DNA of 64,000 nt from Macrostomum hystrix (Eukaryota > Platyhelminthes > Macrostomidae). The DNA is taken from NCBI GenBank assembly GCA_950097015.1, contig CATNEN010000038.1, forward strand, positions 8,194,001 to 8,258,000, read 5' to 3'. Positions 12,601-22,839 of this stretch are shown here, piece by piece. A program made the translations under genes and the position numbers. Below the pieces are notes generated by a model that saw nothing but the letters and a program-made list of their open reading frames with translations, had not been told where the DNA came from and did not search any database. The stretch's first letter is position 1. Every line of letters begins with the position of its first letter.

Positions 12601-13412
12601 GGAAATTGGCCGAACACCGGCGCATTGTCGTTGATGTCCGCGACGCTGATGTTGACAGTCAGGCTGCCGGTGAGTGCTGGATGTCCGCCGTCCAGCGCCT
12701 GGATGACCACCTGGTGCCAGGCCGCCGTCTCCCGGTCCAGATCGGTTCGAACTTCGAGCCACAGGCCGGCGGTTGCCGTCAGGCTGCTGAGGTCGCCCAG
12801 CTTGTAGCTGATTTGGAACAGGTGCAAGCCGTTGATGAGCTCGTAGCGCTGGGTGGAGTTTTCAGGTGCCTTGTCCGGATCCGTGGCCAAGGGCAGCTGG
12901 AACTGGGTGCCGACGGGCGTGTGCTCCGGCACCTCCAGGGTCAACTGCGGCGATTTCCACTGCGGCGCGTTGTCGTTGAGATCAACGACGCGCAATTCGA
13001 GGCGCAGGATGTCGCGCAGAGCTCTAGACTTGTCGACTACTCCGATGGTCAAGCTGAGCTCGCAGCTTGGCGAGTCGGGGCAGCAGGTGCCGGCCTCCGG
13101 GCAGAGGGCTTCGCGATCCACCTTGGTCTGCAGAAAGATTTCCCCCGTCGCCGTGTCCACGTGAAAATAGCGCTGCTTCTGACCGTCCAGAGCGCGGAAC
13201 TCGCACGAGCTGAAGTCGTCGCTGCGGAATAGCTGCTGGCGCAGCAGGTGCTTCACGTCGGCCACCTTGCTACCAGAGGCCTGCTCCTCAGCGAAGGCGT
13301 GCTTCAGGTTCGCGACGCTCTGCTCACTATGGCAGCGGTCGAAAATTATGGAGGCTAGCAGCAGCAGCAGCAGCAGGTTGAGCAGCTCCTGGCTGGTCAT
13401 TGTGGCTGACAC
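6655..13412 (-). CDS. Delta-type (7-EC) protocadherin, 5 exons, 1144 aa
   Basis: Exons in transcript order are 13412-11343, 10801-10012, 8169-8033, 7476-7326 and 6941-6655. All phases agree and the total is 1145 codons with the stop. This is a single-pass calcium-dependent adhesion protein. A signal peptide (LLNLLLLLLLASIIF) is followed by seven cadherin repeats, recognised by linkers VDLNDNAPQW, VADINDNAPVF, VINENDNPPGI, IRDENDNSPIF, IEDVNDCRPEF and ILDANDNVPQW, with DRE and DAD motifs inside repeats. One transmembrane helix lies at about residues 839-868 (AIILAMVVITVVVSIFLIV). The cytoplasmic tail is about 275 residues and includes SLDSGRGHSTDTA, a motif type seen in protocadherin tails, and a polyglutamine run. 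Seven repeats fit non-clustered delta-1 protocadherins. The fifth linker has NDC where NDN is usual. A second in-frame Met lies four codons in, at 13400. Confidence 0.88.
6965..7285. repeat. Minisatellite, 21-bp unit, protocadherin intron 4
   Basis: About fifteen copies of ggttcaggtgcagttagatt plus one base, degenerating rightwards into a short aggtta-rich run near 7245. It occupies almost the whole intron between exons 7476-7326 and 6941-6655. The unit contains CAGGT on the strand opposite to the gene. Confidence 0.95.
7500..7990. repeat. Two adjacent minisatellites, protocadherin intron 3
   Basis: From 7520 to about 7850 there are about thirteen copies of a 25-bp unit (acaggtgcgacaccgattct then gtcta). 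From 7850 to 7990 there are about six copies of a 22-bp unit (aaacaggcctgataccccaa then tc). Together they make up nearly the entire intron between exons 8169-8033 and 7476-7326. Confidence 0.95.
8228..8768. repeat. Minisatellite, 20-bp unit, nearly homogeneous
   Basis: About 27 copies of ctatctacctgtcctactag, with only two or three variant positions in 540 bp. This suggests recent expansion. It lies at the 3' end of protocadherin intron 2, just before the exon at 8169. Read with the gene, the unit contains GGACAGGTAG. Confidence 0.97.
8780..9790. other. Protocadherin intron 2, non-array part
   Basis: Mostly unique sequence. I recognise no exon or element here until the SINE fragment at 9795. 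Confidence 0.5.
9795..9935 (+). mobile_element. SINE 3' fragment (family A)
   Basis: Matches the 3' part of the SINE described at 20704 and 54395: gggcagatgtacacatgtgt, tgagtgtgtgctcagg, the gcctcctcgctggctgcggg block and gtgccattgcccacagccct before an AT-rich end. It lies in protocadherin intron 2 in the antisense direction. The tRNA-like head is missing. Confidence 0.75.
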
Positions 13413-13435
13413 CGGCTCTTGAATGGTTGGTAGGA

Positions 13436-13665
13436 AGGGGTTGTAGCCTTGCGGTTAGAGGGGCGGACTCACGACTTAAAGGTCGGGGGTTCGATTCTCG
13501 ACTGCATTGGAGCAATTTGTGTCCGTTAGCAAGACACGTAACTCACCCAGCTGTTAAATGGGTACCAACATCAGCTGGGATAATTTATGGTCCCACCAGT
13601 CCATGGACTGTACTACCTTCAGATACACAGCGCAATTCCTGGCTATTGATTTCTACGTTAAACCC
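13436..13665 (+). mobile_element. tRNA-derived SINE (family B) upstream of protocadherin
   Basis: A tRNA-like head contains an A-box-like agccttgcggttagagg and a B-box gggttcgattctc, the two internal promoter elements for RNA polymerase III. It is followed by gtgtccgttagcaagacac, a self-complementary hairpin, then cagctgttaaatgggtacc and ccagtccatggactg, another palindrome. A second copy lies inverted at about 42700-42925 and matches through the hairpin, the cagct..aaat.ggtacca block and the cttcaga..c.acgcaat tail. From memory, the hairpin plus cagctg..aaatgggtacc resembles a central domain shared by many metazoan SINEs. The copy starts within 25 bp of the protocadherin ATG on the other strand. 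Confidence 0.7.
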
Positions 13666-14072
13666 ATATTTTCATCAAATGATTTTAATTTCTAAAGGAC
13701 AGAAATTCGTTATGTATTCATTTTGTCTCGGTCACACCAATGTGAGCACGAAAATTCCGGTTCTGACTGGTTACTAAGCGAACTGACCGTGGGTGGGGAG
13801 GAATCCTCAGTTGTTTTTGGTTCAGAAGGCGCTAATTGATTTCTACACCTGCTGAGCAAACTGAATCTTGAGTGGAAAACTGGTCACTTAGAAATTTCTG
13901 GTGAAAAACTGAGTAGTAAATTGATTTCTATTGAATCAGCAGTTATTCTTGCGTCAAGTTGAGCCAGCGCTGGATCAAATCCATGGCAACCTGTAAGTGG
14001 CAGCGAGAGTCAACAAGAAACGGATGTGGCTATACAAGTGGCTTCTCAATTGAAGATTCCAGGAAAATTGAC

Positions 14073-14080
14073 TATAAATA
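14073..14080 (+). promoter_or_regulatory. TATA box of ependymin-like gene
   Basis: TATAAATA lies about 108 bp before the ATG at 14181, which fits a start site near 14105 and a short 5' leader. It is the only strong TATA match in the preceding few hundred bases on this strand. Confidence 0.45.
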
Positions 14081-14180
14081 TGGCAAGCTCATCGCAAAGG
14101 AAACCTGGCGTCGGACAGTTGGACTCCAAAATTGCAGTGTGCTCAACAACAGTCAAATCGAAGCCATCAACCAAACAGCC

Positions 14181-14822
14181 ATGCTGCTCAAGCTGCTCAC
14201 CCTGGCCGCACTGGCCCACGTGTCCCTGGCTTCCACCTGCTGCATGCCCGACACCTTCCAGTTTACCACGTTGAGCGAGACCCGCTTCCAGAACAACACC
14301 ATGCGCGCCCGCGTCATATTTGCCGCCGACCTGCGCCAGGGCAAGGCCAGCATCTTCACCTTCACCGAGCAGGGCTACAACAACATGATCTACGCCAACC
14401 TCCGAACTGGCCGCGCCCACATCAACAACCCGCCCTACGGCTGCTTCGAAATGCCCATCGACAATGGCATCCTGTCCCAGCTGAACCAGTCGCGCTGCCT
14501 TCCCGACCAGATCGTCGGCAACGGCAGCCTGAGCATCCGCCTCGCTGACGGTCTGAACGCTCGCCTCTTCTCCAACCGCATGGGCAACGGCACGGTGAAC
14601 GCCCTCGTCAGCGACACCTGCAAGCCGATCATCGTCAAGGTGAGCAGCGCCGAGTTCGACAGCACCAACATCTTTGGCGACTTCTACTCGGCCCCGCAGG
14701 CGGGCGTCCTTGAGCTGCCGGCTGCTTGCCACAATGCCACCAGCGTTGGCCTGGGAGCTCCGAGCAGGAAGCGCCACGCCGCGGTTGCCCTGGCCTACAA
14801 CCACAGCCCGATGTTCGTTTAA
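14181..14822 (+). CDS. Ependymin-related secreted glycoprotein, single exon
   Basis: 213 codons from ATG 14181. This start is chosen because it begins a clean signal peptide (MLLKLLTLAALAHVSLAS); the frame is open further upstream, but without signal-like sequence. The mature part starts TCCMPDTFQF, the paired-cysteine opening common in ependymin-related proteins. It ends with CKPIIVKV, then IFGDFYSAP and ELPAACHNAT, matching the family's last segment. Six N-glycosylation sequons are visible (NNT, NQS, NGS, NGT, NAT, NHS). Ependymin-related proteins are extracellular, calcium- and lipid-associated proteins expanded in lophotrochozoans; the exact role is unknown. The assignment rests on cysteine spacing and fold-like motifs, so a lineage-specific secreted protein is possible. 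A TATA box and AATAAA bracket it. Confidence 0.6.
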   Translation: MLLKLLTLAALAHVSLASTCCMPDTFQFTTLSETRFQNNTMRARVIFAADLRQGKASIFTFTEQGYNNMIYANLRTGRAHINNPPYGCFEMPIDNGILSQLNQSRCLPDQIVGNGSLSIRLADGLNARLFSNRMGNGTVNALVSDTCKPIIVKVSSAEFDSTNIFGDFYSAPQAGVLELPAACHNATSVGLGAPSRKRHAAVALAYNHSPMFV

Positions 14823-14906
14823 GAATCGGAATTCGCTAAAAGACTGCAACTGAATGCCCCTTTAAATCCCAACTTTGGTGATGGAATTCTTGCCCAGCAG
14901 AATACC

Positions 14907-14912
14907 AATAAA
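14907..14912 (+). promoter_or_regulatory. Polyadenylation signal AATAAA
   Basis: Canonical hexamer 85 bp after the ependymin-like stop codon, followed by tgagttgat. Position and context fit 3' end formation. Confidence 0.6.
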
Positions 14913-15084
14913 ACCGATGAGTTGATATTGACTTCTCGATAGAGATTAATCGTTGTGTTGCCTTGCTTGGGTGAGAGTACGGTTGTGCTGGCGGCTCGCA
15001 CCTAGGTTCCTGAGCTCGATTTCGTAAGCAAGTAGAGAAGGCTACTACAGAGGGTGCATAAAGTGGTTGCTTTCGGGGGTGGGT

Positions 15085-15312
15085 GCCTCCGCGTCAAGGT
15101 CGCTCTCTTATTGGCTGGCACCACCCCAGCCTTCTACTTCGCCTTCTTCCCCACCTACCCCGCCTTCTACCCCAGCCTTCTACCCCTGATTCAGGCTGAT
15201 ACTCTGGGATGAGATTCAGGGATATATTTAGGGTGGAGATTCAGGGGGTAGAAGGCTGGGGGAGAAGGCGGAGTAGTACCAGCCAATGAGAGAGCGACCT
15301 TGACGCGGTGAC
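15085..15312. repeat. Foldback inverted repeat, arms 65-90 bp
   Basis: The left arm runs from ccgcgtcaaggtcgctctct through ttggctgg and cagccttctac. The right arm (about 15222-15312) carries the reverse complement in the same order: gtagaaggctggggg, ccagccaatgagagagcgac and cttgacgcgg. The loop between is short and contains tandem cttctac-type blocks. It abuts a SINE 3' fragment at 15318. It could be a foldback or MITE-like element; no target duplication was identified. Confidence 0.8.
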
Positions 15313-15317
15313 CTTGA

Positions 15318-15450
15318 CAGTAAGAGTGTACACTGCCTGACGATGAGAAATTCAGGGCAAATGTATGGCCCGGAATGGACAGAATTGCCTCAAAATGTTG
15401 TGCCAGTGCCCGCAGCTCTCCTGCAAACATTAATATTGTTGTGAACATAT
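15318..15450 (+). mobile_element. SINE 3' fragment (family A)
   Basis: Contains gagtgtacactgcctgacga, tgagaaattcagggcaaatg, a shortened middle and gtgccagtgcccgcagctct, then an AT-rich end. This corresponds to the body and tail of the SINE at 20704 and 54395. It begins right at the end of the inverted repeat. Confidence 0.75.
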
Positions 15451-16240
15451 CTTATGTTGCAGTGAGTCAAATATCGATAGAAATTGACCAAGCAACTAGA
15501 ATTGTGACATCCGATAGCTAATTAAGTGTCGAGCAAGTTTTCAACCCTCGAGGGCAAAGTTGCGAAAATGATAAGCGACAATAATTCATTCTCGAAATTG
15601 TGCCTGCAGACCCAGATCGTGAAGTCGCATTTTAATAAAGCAAGAAATCACAGAGAAGAATGCTCAATTATCTCTGCGGGGGAGATCCTTAGGGGCTGCC
15701 CGGGGAACAATGCAAGGAGACTTTGAGCACATCTGTTTGAGCAGTGTCCCAGTTTGGCTTGACAACACGATCTCGCACGGCCTTCAATCTGATCTCAAGG
15801 CTAGCGACCAGTTTTTTTCTTATCAAATTTTTCAATCCGACGAATTCCCGCGGTTCAACCGAAAGCCTGTTTGATTATTGGATTACTGTGAGTTGAGAAG
15901 GCGAGCTATAGACAGGCTAGCTCTACTAAACTGAGCAGGGTACTCAGGGCTGCTACTTAAAAGCTAAAAATTCTACGCAACCCAGCATAGTGGTGAGAAT
16001 CCCCAGTCCTTAACTAGGCTGGGATAACAACGGAATTCGGTCGATCGTTCGGTACCATTGATTCCTTAGCTTTCACAGAAAAACTAATTCTGGCTACTCA
16101 TCAGACTTTATAGTGACTTCTAATGTAATCTATGCCTCTGCGGCTAATATTCTATGGTTGTAAACAACCTGCTGTTTCTCTTATAGAGCATTATCTATCA
16201 GGCCTCTTGGGATTGAATATTTAGGAATGGAAGAAGTTTA
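15450..16240. other. Spacer, nothing recognised
   Basis: Unique sequence with short open frames only. None shows a domain, signal peptide or splice-linked partner. Confidence 0.45.
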
Positions 16241-16254
16241 AGGGATGAATTATT

Positions 16255-16615
16255 TTAGGATAGGAGATTTAGGTATGGGAGACTTAGGTATGGGAGATTT
16301 AGGTATGAGAGATCCAGGGATCGGAGATTTAGAGATGAGGGACTTAGGGATGGGAGACTTACGGATGGGAGACTTAGGGATGGGAGACTTAGGGATGGGA
16401 GACTTAGAGATGGGAGACTTAGGGATGGGAGACTTAGAGATGGGAGACTTAGGGATGGGAGACTTAGGGATGGGAGACTTAGAGATGGGAGACTTAGGGA
16501 TGGGAGACTTAGAGATGGGAGACTTAGGGATGGGAGACTTAGAGATGGGAGACTTAGGGATGGGAGACTTAGGGATGGGAGACTTAGAGATGGGAGACTT
16601 AGGGATGGTATATTA
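16255..16615. repeat. Minisatellite, 15-bp unit with 30/45-bp higher order
   Basis: About 24 copies of gatgggagacttaga/ggg. The fifth-codon variant alternates regularly, giving a 30- or 45-bp higher-order period. The unit is a multiple of three, so both strands stay open for about 125-130 codons (MGDLGMGDLEM on plus, SLPSLSLPSL on minus). I regard these frames as non-coding. Related units recur at 18500-18830 and 19400-19790. Confidence 0.95.
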
Positions 16616-16619
16616 TTAA

Positions 16620-17400
16620 ATTTCGGAGATTTCGCGTTTCTATCCTCCTTCAAAATAATCTACAACGCCAGGAAATCCGAAGCAATGCAGGAAATGACTT
16701 TTTTGAAAGATGGAAAGTCGAAAGCCAGCTTAGATACAGAACAGAAAGACGGACAGGGAGGCAGACGATGAATTTTTGGTCCGTTTTGGAAGCCCGCCAG
16801 CAGCCGTGGAAACAGCTGTCAAGCGGGCAGGTCGCGCGAGTCTCGCTATCAGTTTCGGCTCCTTGGATGCCGCGCGCACTTTCGCTGAACAGAGCCAATT
16901 TCGGAGGCCAAAGTCAGTCCTTGACTGCTGGGCCAAGAATAGAGGCCGATAGAAATTGAATCCATGAGAAAAGAGGAACTGAAGAAACGAAGAATCTTAA
17001 TAAAGGGATTTAAAGTTTTTCGTGCAGGATTTTCCATTGAAGATCTGCTTCCATTGTACGAAGCTGTTCCGTCGAATGGAGCGCTCATTAATCCGTTTGT
17101 ATAATCCCGATTTCCCCGGATAATTCCGATAATCCGAATTTCGGCAAAAATGAATTACGCACTCGAGCGAACATGCTCCAAGCGGCTGTGAATCACCAAG
17201 ATAAACGACGCTTCAATGACAAAATGACTTCAATTGCCGAGGGACCCTCGCTTTGAAGTTGAAGATTTGTTTGTGGAGAAAATTGAAATTATCACTCCTA
17301 AATAATCTGTCAAACGAATAAGAAATTCGGGATGACAATGAGAAATAGGATTCGTACTCGTAGGATTTGCCTGATTTCTAGGAGGTGGAAGTTGTAAACA
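16620..17400. other. Spacer, nothing recognised
   Basis: Unique sequence without a convincing exon, RNA gene or element. Confidence 0.45.
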
Positions 17401-17409
17401 GAAAAGAAG

Positions 17410-17422
17410 TTAATCTATCTAT

Positions 17423-17490
<68 letters not shown>

Positions 17491-17492
17491 TT
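17410..17492. repeat. Microsatellite (TATC)n
   Basis: About twenty tandem tatc units with two or three ttta interruptions. Confidence 0.97.
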
Positions 17493-17844
17493 AGATTATT
17501 TGAAAGCGGGAATGGCAACCAACACGGGACTTGGCTGATCAGTTCTGATTACTATGGACAGCTGGATTTCATGGCTGAGTTTGTGAGCTTGAGCTTGTCG
17601 TTGAGTCGCTGACGAGTTGGCAGACTCAATGCTGGCCTGTTCGCCTGAACGAAGGTCTCGCACAATGGGCCGAGAAGAATCTGTCGCTGCTAGTTTTACG
17701 GGCGTCAAATCAATCAAGAAAATAGTCGATTCGACGTGAGCAACGGAGCGAAGGAATTATCTAGAAAAAATGTACTTTACTGACCATAGGTTTGAGATAC
17801 TTCTGATTAGGAATAATATTATTAGCGGGAGGCTAGCGGACTCT

Positions 17845-17935
17845 GGCACATCATTTGTCGGCAGTCGCAGCCAGCGAGGAGGCAATTCTGCTCACTCGGC
17901 CGAACTCAGAGCACAACCTCAAACAGGTGTGTACA
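17845..17935 (-). mobile_element. SINE tail fragment (family A, inverted)
   Basis: Reads tggcacatcatttg, then cagccagcgaggaggcaatt, matching the inverted tail of the copies at 44745 and 50163. Only the 3' portion is present. Confidence 0.6.
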
Positions 17936-20700
17936 TCTGTTTTGACTAGCTTCCAAGCTCCGGCGTATCAAGTCATCAAATATCATGGGATTTAAAAACG
18001 CATAGGTAACTCGGGGCAATTAATTAAGAAATTTGATCCCCAAAATAGCAGCTGGGACATCTGCGGTCACATATTTAGCAATTCGATATGGCATGAACCG
18101 CTCTCTGTCCCTCCATGGGTCCGCTGTGGGACGCAACTGGTCACAAAAGTTGAAGGCAGGATCACTGAAAGATCACTGCCTAGACATTGTGAGTGCGTGT
18201 GGCCGTGCCGGCCGCTCTGAACCCTGACCAGAAGTCCGGTAATCCAGTAAACCGAATACCCCCCAGGTAAGCAATTAAGATTTTGTCTGTGCGTGTTTTT
18301 CAGCATTTTTTTCTGCTAACCTGGCTTAATAGCTGGCAATCCGATTGAAAGCGTGAAAGTATTTGCTGGGATCTGAATGCGAGAAAATAATGATAAGACA
18401 GCTTTCAAAGAAGCGGCTGCAAAGCTGGTATAGCTAGGGATTTATTATTAAATGGGAGTTTCTGTGATTAATATTTGTAAATTAAATACGTCACTATCGA
18501 GGATTGGAGATATGGGATTTGGAAACGGGGGTTGGAAATGGGATTTTAAAAAATGGAGATTTTGAGATAGGAGATTTTAAAAAAAGGAATTTTGTAGGAT
18601 TGGATCGAGGAGATTAAATCGTTAGATAATTGTAAATGGGAGATTTAGAAATGGGAGATTTATAGATAGGATATTGTAAATGGGAGATTAACAGATGGGA
18701 GATTTAAAAATAAGAGATTTAGAGATAAGAGATTTTGTATATGGGAGGTTCGCAAATGGGAGATTTGTAAGTGGGATATTTGAAAATCGGAGTTTTGTAA
18801 ATGGGAGATATAGAGATCCGGGATTTGGATTTTAAAGTTTTGGGAACGAGAGCTTACGGAGGGGATATTTAGAAAGGAATTTATTAAGATTTCTAAATAA
18901 AAGGCATAAAAATCGCAGGCAACACAGAAGATCTGCTTGCATTCTGGAACGCAAATTTATGGGATTCGCATTTTCTCGTGTCTGCACAGGAAGTTTTTTT
19001 TCGTTTTTTTGCTTGCAGAGCGTTCGAAGCCTTCACTTTACGGAAAAGGAAAGATGCCCATATTTTTTATTCAGAGGATCCTGGGATATATTCCTATTCG
19101 AATATATTTTTTTATCCCTTTCTCGAGAACCAAGCTGAGAGAGTGCAGTTGGATGGACAAGTGGCTCCGGGTTTTCCGGAAAAACACACACACAAAGCGG
19201 GTTTGGCAGCCCTTAAATCTGCCGCATTGATTTTCGCTTCAATTTGTTCATCAAGTGAACATTTGTCTGCTAGAGTCAGGCATCGATTGCATCGGTTTTA
19301 GAGGCTGACCAACGCGGGCTGTTTGACCTGCGCTGTGAATCTGCGCTGACTTCGGATACCAAAATGGGAGAAATCGGGCAGCCCGGGATAGGGGATCGTC
19401 AAATTGGGGATGGGAGATTTAGGAATGGGAGATTTAGGAATGGGAGATTTGGGGATGGGAGATTTAGGAATGGGAGATTTGGGGATGGGAGATTTAGGAA
19501 TAGGAGATTTGGGGATGGGAGATTTAGGAATGGGAGATTTGGGGATGGGAGATTTAGGGATTAATGATTTAGCGACGGGAGATTTAGGGACGGGAGATTT
19601 AGAAATGGGAAGTTTAGGGGATGGGAGTTTAAGGATGGGAGACTTAGGGATGGGAGATTTTGGGATTTGAGATTTTGGGATGCGAGATTTCGGGTTGTAA
19701 GATTTTAGGATGTGAGATTTGGGGATGGGAGATTCAGGGATGGGAGATTTAGGGATGGGAGATTTAGGGATGGAAGGTTTGTTGATGGGGGAGTAGAGAA
19801 CAATATTAGGAAATTCAGGAAGTGATGACATATTGGGAGATTTTAGGATTATCAGTTCAAACTTTTGGGGAATTTAATTGAAGCAGGAAAAAAGTAGAAA
19901 AGTCAGGATATCTAAGAGATTAGCAAGACATTTTTCATAAATTTCGCAAGTTAAGCTAAACACCGCAGCTGCCTGCTAGCGAACAAACCCGGAGTATTTT
20001 TCAGTGTTTTTTCTTAGTTCAAGTTAGGCTTGGTTTCTGTAGTCCTGCAGCTGATAGGGAATTTCTGCTGGCGACAGTCGATCCTCATGGCTCATATAGC
20101 CAGCCACGCTAAGCCCCACCCGGCAACAGTTCCTGCTTGTCAGTAAATGGGTCGCTAACGAGCCAGTTAGCACTGTGACAAACGATCCGCCTTTTTTTAA
20201 AAGAATGCCCCAATTTCGCATCTCACTTTAGAGTGGAAAATTTCTGCAGTTCTTGGACTTAGGGGGGATAAATGGGAGTGTTATCCTCGCAAAGTGAGTC
20301 CGAACTAGAGCACAGCTCGATGGGGATAAATATTATCTTTGGCCTAAGTGGGGTTGGGGAAGGAGAAATTGCGCAGCAAAAATTTTGTGTGTCGCCTCGT
20401 CGATCGCCTGATCAGGCAATCAGCGCCTGATTTTCATTTAAGATCCGCATAACTCAGACACAAGTGCAGATCGCTCCAATTTTCTAGTCGGGAGAAATTC
20501 GGGTTTTCTATAGGGATTACGAGAAGGCTGAAGTAGTTGAGACAGCCGAATGGGACGAGACTGCTTGCTGAGCTGATGCAGTCAGCAATGAGACTTATCA
20601 ACAACTCCCAATGTGACTCACTGGTCTCAGCAACTGTGATTGAGATTTTGTCAACCAACTGTACTTAGCACGGAATGTCTATGGCAATCTTGCTGGATAA
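17936..20700. other. Gene-poor stretch with two degenerate/regular 15-bp arrays
   Basis: From 18500 to 18830 a strongly degenerate run of gggagatttagaaat-like units is visible. From 19400 to 19790 a regular array of gggagatttaggaat alternates with gggagatttggggat (30-bp higher order). The rest is unique sequence; I find no gene in it. Confidence 0.7.
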
Positions 20701-20703
20701 TCT

Positions 20704-20960
20704 TGCTGGGCGAGTGGCAGAGCGGTTAACGCGTTTGCCTATCGTACCAAGGTCCCTGAGCTCGATTCCGCGGCGAGGCCACATTAAATTGGGTCGCAGA
20801 CGCGGAGAGAAGACTTGGGGGCTTGTCGTGCAATTTACGCCCTTGAGGGCCAACCTCCAAGGCACAGTGAGTGTACACTGCCTGACGATGAGAAAGTCAG
20901 GGCAGATGTACACACCTGTGTGAGTGTGTGCCTGCGTACGGTATCATATAATTATTATTA
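20704..20960 (+). mobile_element. tRNA-derived SINE (family A), head and body
   Basis: The head has an A-box-like gagtggcagagcggttaacg and a B-box ggtccctgagctcgattccg, as in a tRNA gene, but there is no tRNA fold that ends in a proper acceptor stem. The body follows: gcgaggccacattaaattgg, cgcggagagaagacttgggg, cttgtcgtgcaatttacgcc, cttgagggccaacctccaag, gtgtacactgcctgacgatg and gagtgtgtgc, ending in an AT-rich attattatt tail. This is the cleanest copy of the head. Other copies supply the missing middle segment (see 54395). Confidence 0.85.
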
Positions 20961-22325
20961 GCTATCTTAGGTAGTCCCTGCTACAAAGAAGTATTCGAAA
21001 GATAAAATCTTAATTAGATTATATAGTTTTAAAAGTACATTGCCGATTGTTACCAAAAAAGCGATGGTAAAACGCAGTATGGCTAGTGACTAAGCCCACT
21101 CGAATCCAGGTATCCAAGCCTTCGCAACAGACCCTGTTCTGGGGCTGATTGGGGGCGGAGAAAAGCTTACCGGTAGACACGAACGGACAACAGATGTGTC
21201 GGCTGTGGAAGCCAACAGTATAGAGGGGCCTGCGGCAGTCGTGCTGCAGGAATCAGATGCTTATCTCCCAACTGAAAGCCATCAGCCGCCCAGACCACAG
21301 CCAGCCCCAGACAGAAGCCGGGAGGAGCGCAAGAAACACCGGTGCAACACGCAGGGGGGCTGCGTGAATTTCTGGGATAAAATTGCAGCACTAGTTCTCT
21401 CTATACGGCCTTCTGGTCCTTCCCAGTTATATGACCCTGTGGCACAGTTTTTATCAGTGTAAAATATTTTTTCATAAAAATACTGCCTCCTCAATCCGAA
21501 AAGTTCTCAACTTTTACACTCAAACCTTCTCGCTCTTCTCCTAGAGGCGGGCCCGTGTGGACGATCGCAGGTGAGGTGTCCCAGTCCGGGCTAACGAGAC
21601 CCAGGATTAATTAGGAATCTGCAGCGAGATTGGCGCGTGCCCCATCTTCAGGTCAGGGAGTAAAATGCTTACCAATCCGTAGTATATTATTGGCAACAGC
21701 ACTCTAGCAAGCTGTGGAACAAGCAATTTAAACACTTCTCGCCCTATTTTATTTAGTTGTCGAGGAAGGGAGAAAGTCTTCTTTCTGTCTGGCAATTAAA
21801 TTTGAGCACAGCTCAACTGGCACCAACAGGGCCCCCGGGCGGCTAAAAGCCTGTGAAATTGCATTTTCGCCGCCAGGCGACTGGCTAGATGGGGCTGGAA
21901 TGGAACGGAAACTAAAAGTGAGGAGAGAAGAGACGAAAATGGTTAGGTAAGACTCAGGAAGGGGCGGGGACAGCGGGCTCTAGGAGTCGTGTTCAGAAAT
22001 CCCAGATGCCCAAAGATACCTCACTCGCTTGCCTCCGACACCGCCAGAGTGTCAGGTGGGACTGAAATCTTATGACACCCGTGTCCGAATCCCCAAAAAC
22101 TGTCCTCACCTGCACAGTGAGTCAGGCCCGGACTCAGCCGGGATTCTAACAACCTGTCAAATTCGACTCAAAGAACGAAACTCGATACGATAGGGCTGAT
22201 GTGTCCGAGACTGTGATTCACCCTGCATCCACCCAGACAGCACGGGATCGACATAAATAAGTGACAGCCTGTGATATCCCAGAAAACAGATCCTTCTATA
22301 ACATGCTTTAGGATTTCCCTAACCG
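20961..22325. other. Spacer, nothing firmly recognised
   Basis: The stretch 21170-21460 has coding-like composition and an open frame (ESHQPPRPQPAPDRSREER) ending near a splice-like site. I could not link it to any other exon or family, so I do not call a gene. Confidence 0.35.
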
Positions 22326-22329
22326 TTCA

Positions 22330-22830
22330 GTCCTTCAGTGTCTCCCTGTTCAGTCCTTCAGTATCTCCCTGTTCAGTCCTTCAGTATCTCCCTGTTCAGT
22401 CCTTCAGTATCTCCCTGTTCAGTCCTTCAGTATCTCCCTGTTCAGTCCTTCAGTATCTCCCTGTTCAGTCCTTCAGTATCTCCCTGTTCAGTCCTTCAGT
22501 GTCTCCCTGTTCAGTCCTTCAGTATCTCCCTGTTCAGTCCTTCAGTGTCTCCCTGTTCAGTACTTCAGTATCTCCCTGTTCAGTCCTTCAGTATCTCCCT
22601 GTTCAGTCCTTCAGTATCTCCCTGTTCAGTCCTTCAGTGTCTCCCTGTTCAGTACTTCAGTATCTCCCTGTTCAGTCCTTTAGTATCTCCCTGTTCAGTC
22701 CTTCAGTATCTCCCTGTTCAGTCCTTCAGTATCTCCCTGTTCAGTCCTTCAGTGTCTCCCTGTTCAGTCCTTCAGTGTCTCCCTGTTCAGTCCTTCAGTA
22801 TCTCCCTGTTCAGTCCTTCAGGATCTCAGT
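22330..22830. repeat. Minisatellite, 23-bp unit (copy 1 of a pair)
   Basis: About 22 copies of cagtccttcagtatctccct then gtt, with a recurring tat/tgt variant. The same unit, in the same orientation and with the same variants, forms the array at 24100-24555. Confidence 0.97.
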
Positions 22831-22839
22831 TTTCAGTTA

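Noticed and set aside
12357-13232. Plus-strand frame of 291 codons opposite protocadherin exon 1
   Set aside because: Antisense shadow; the minus frame encodes cadherin repeats with conserved calcium motifs.
14046-14849. Minus-strand frame of 267 codons opposite the ependymin-like gene
   Set aside because: Antisense shadow. The plus frame has a signal peptide, paired cysteines, sequons, a TATA box and AATAAA.
16245-16653. Opposed frames MGDLGMGDLEM and SLPSLSLPSL
   Set aside because: A 15-bp repeat stays open on both strands automatically. Both frames end at the array edges and have no associated exon.
17385-17612. Frame reading INLSIYLSIYLSIYL
   Set aside because: Translation of the TATC microsatellite.
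20704-20780. Apparent tRNA gene (A-box and B-box present)
   Set aside because: The acceptor stem does not close and the same head recurs with a shared body at other loci, so it is a SINE head.
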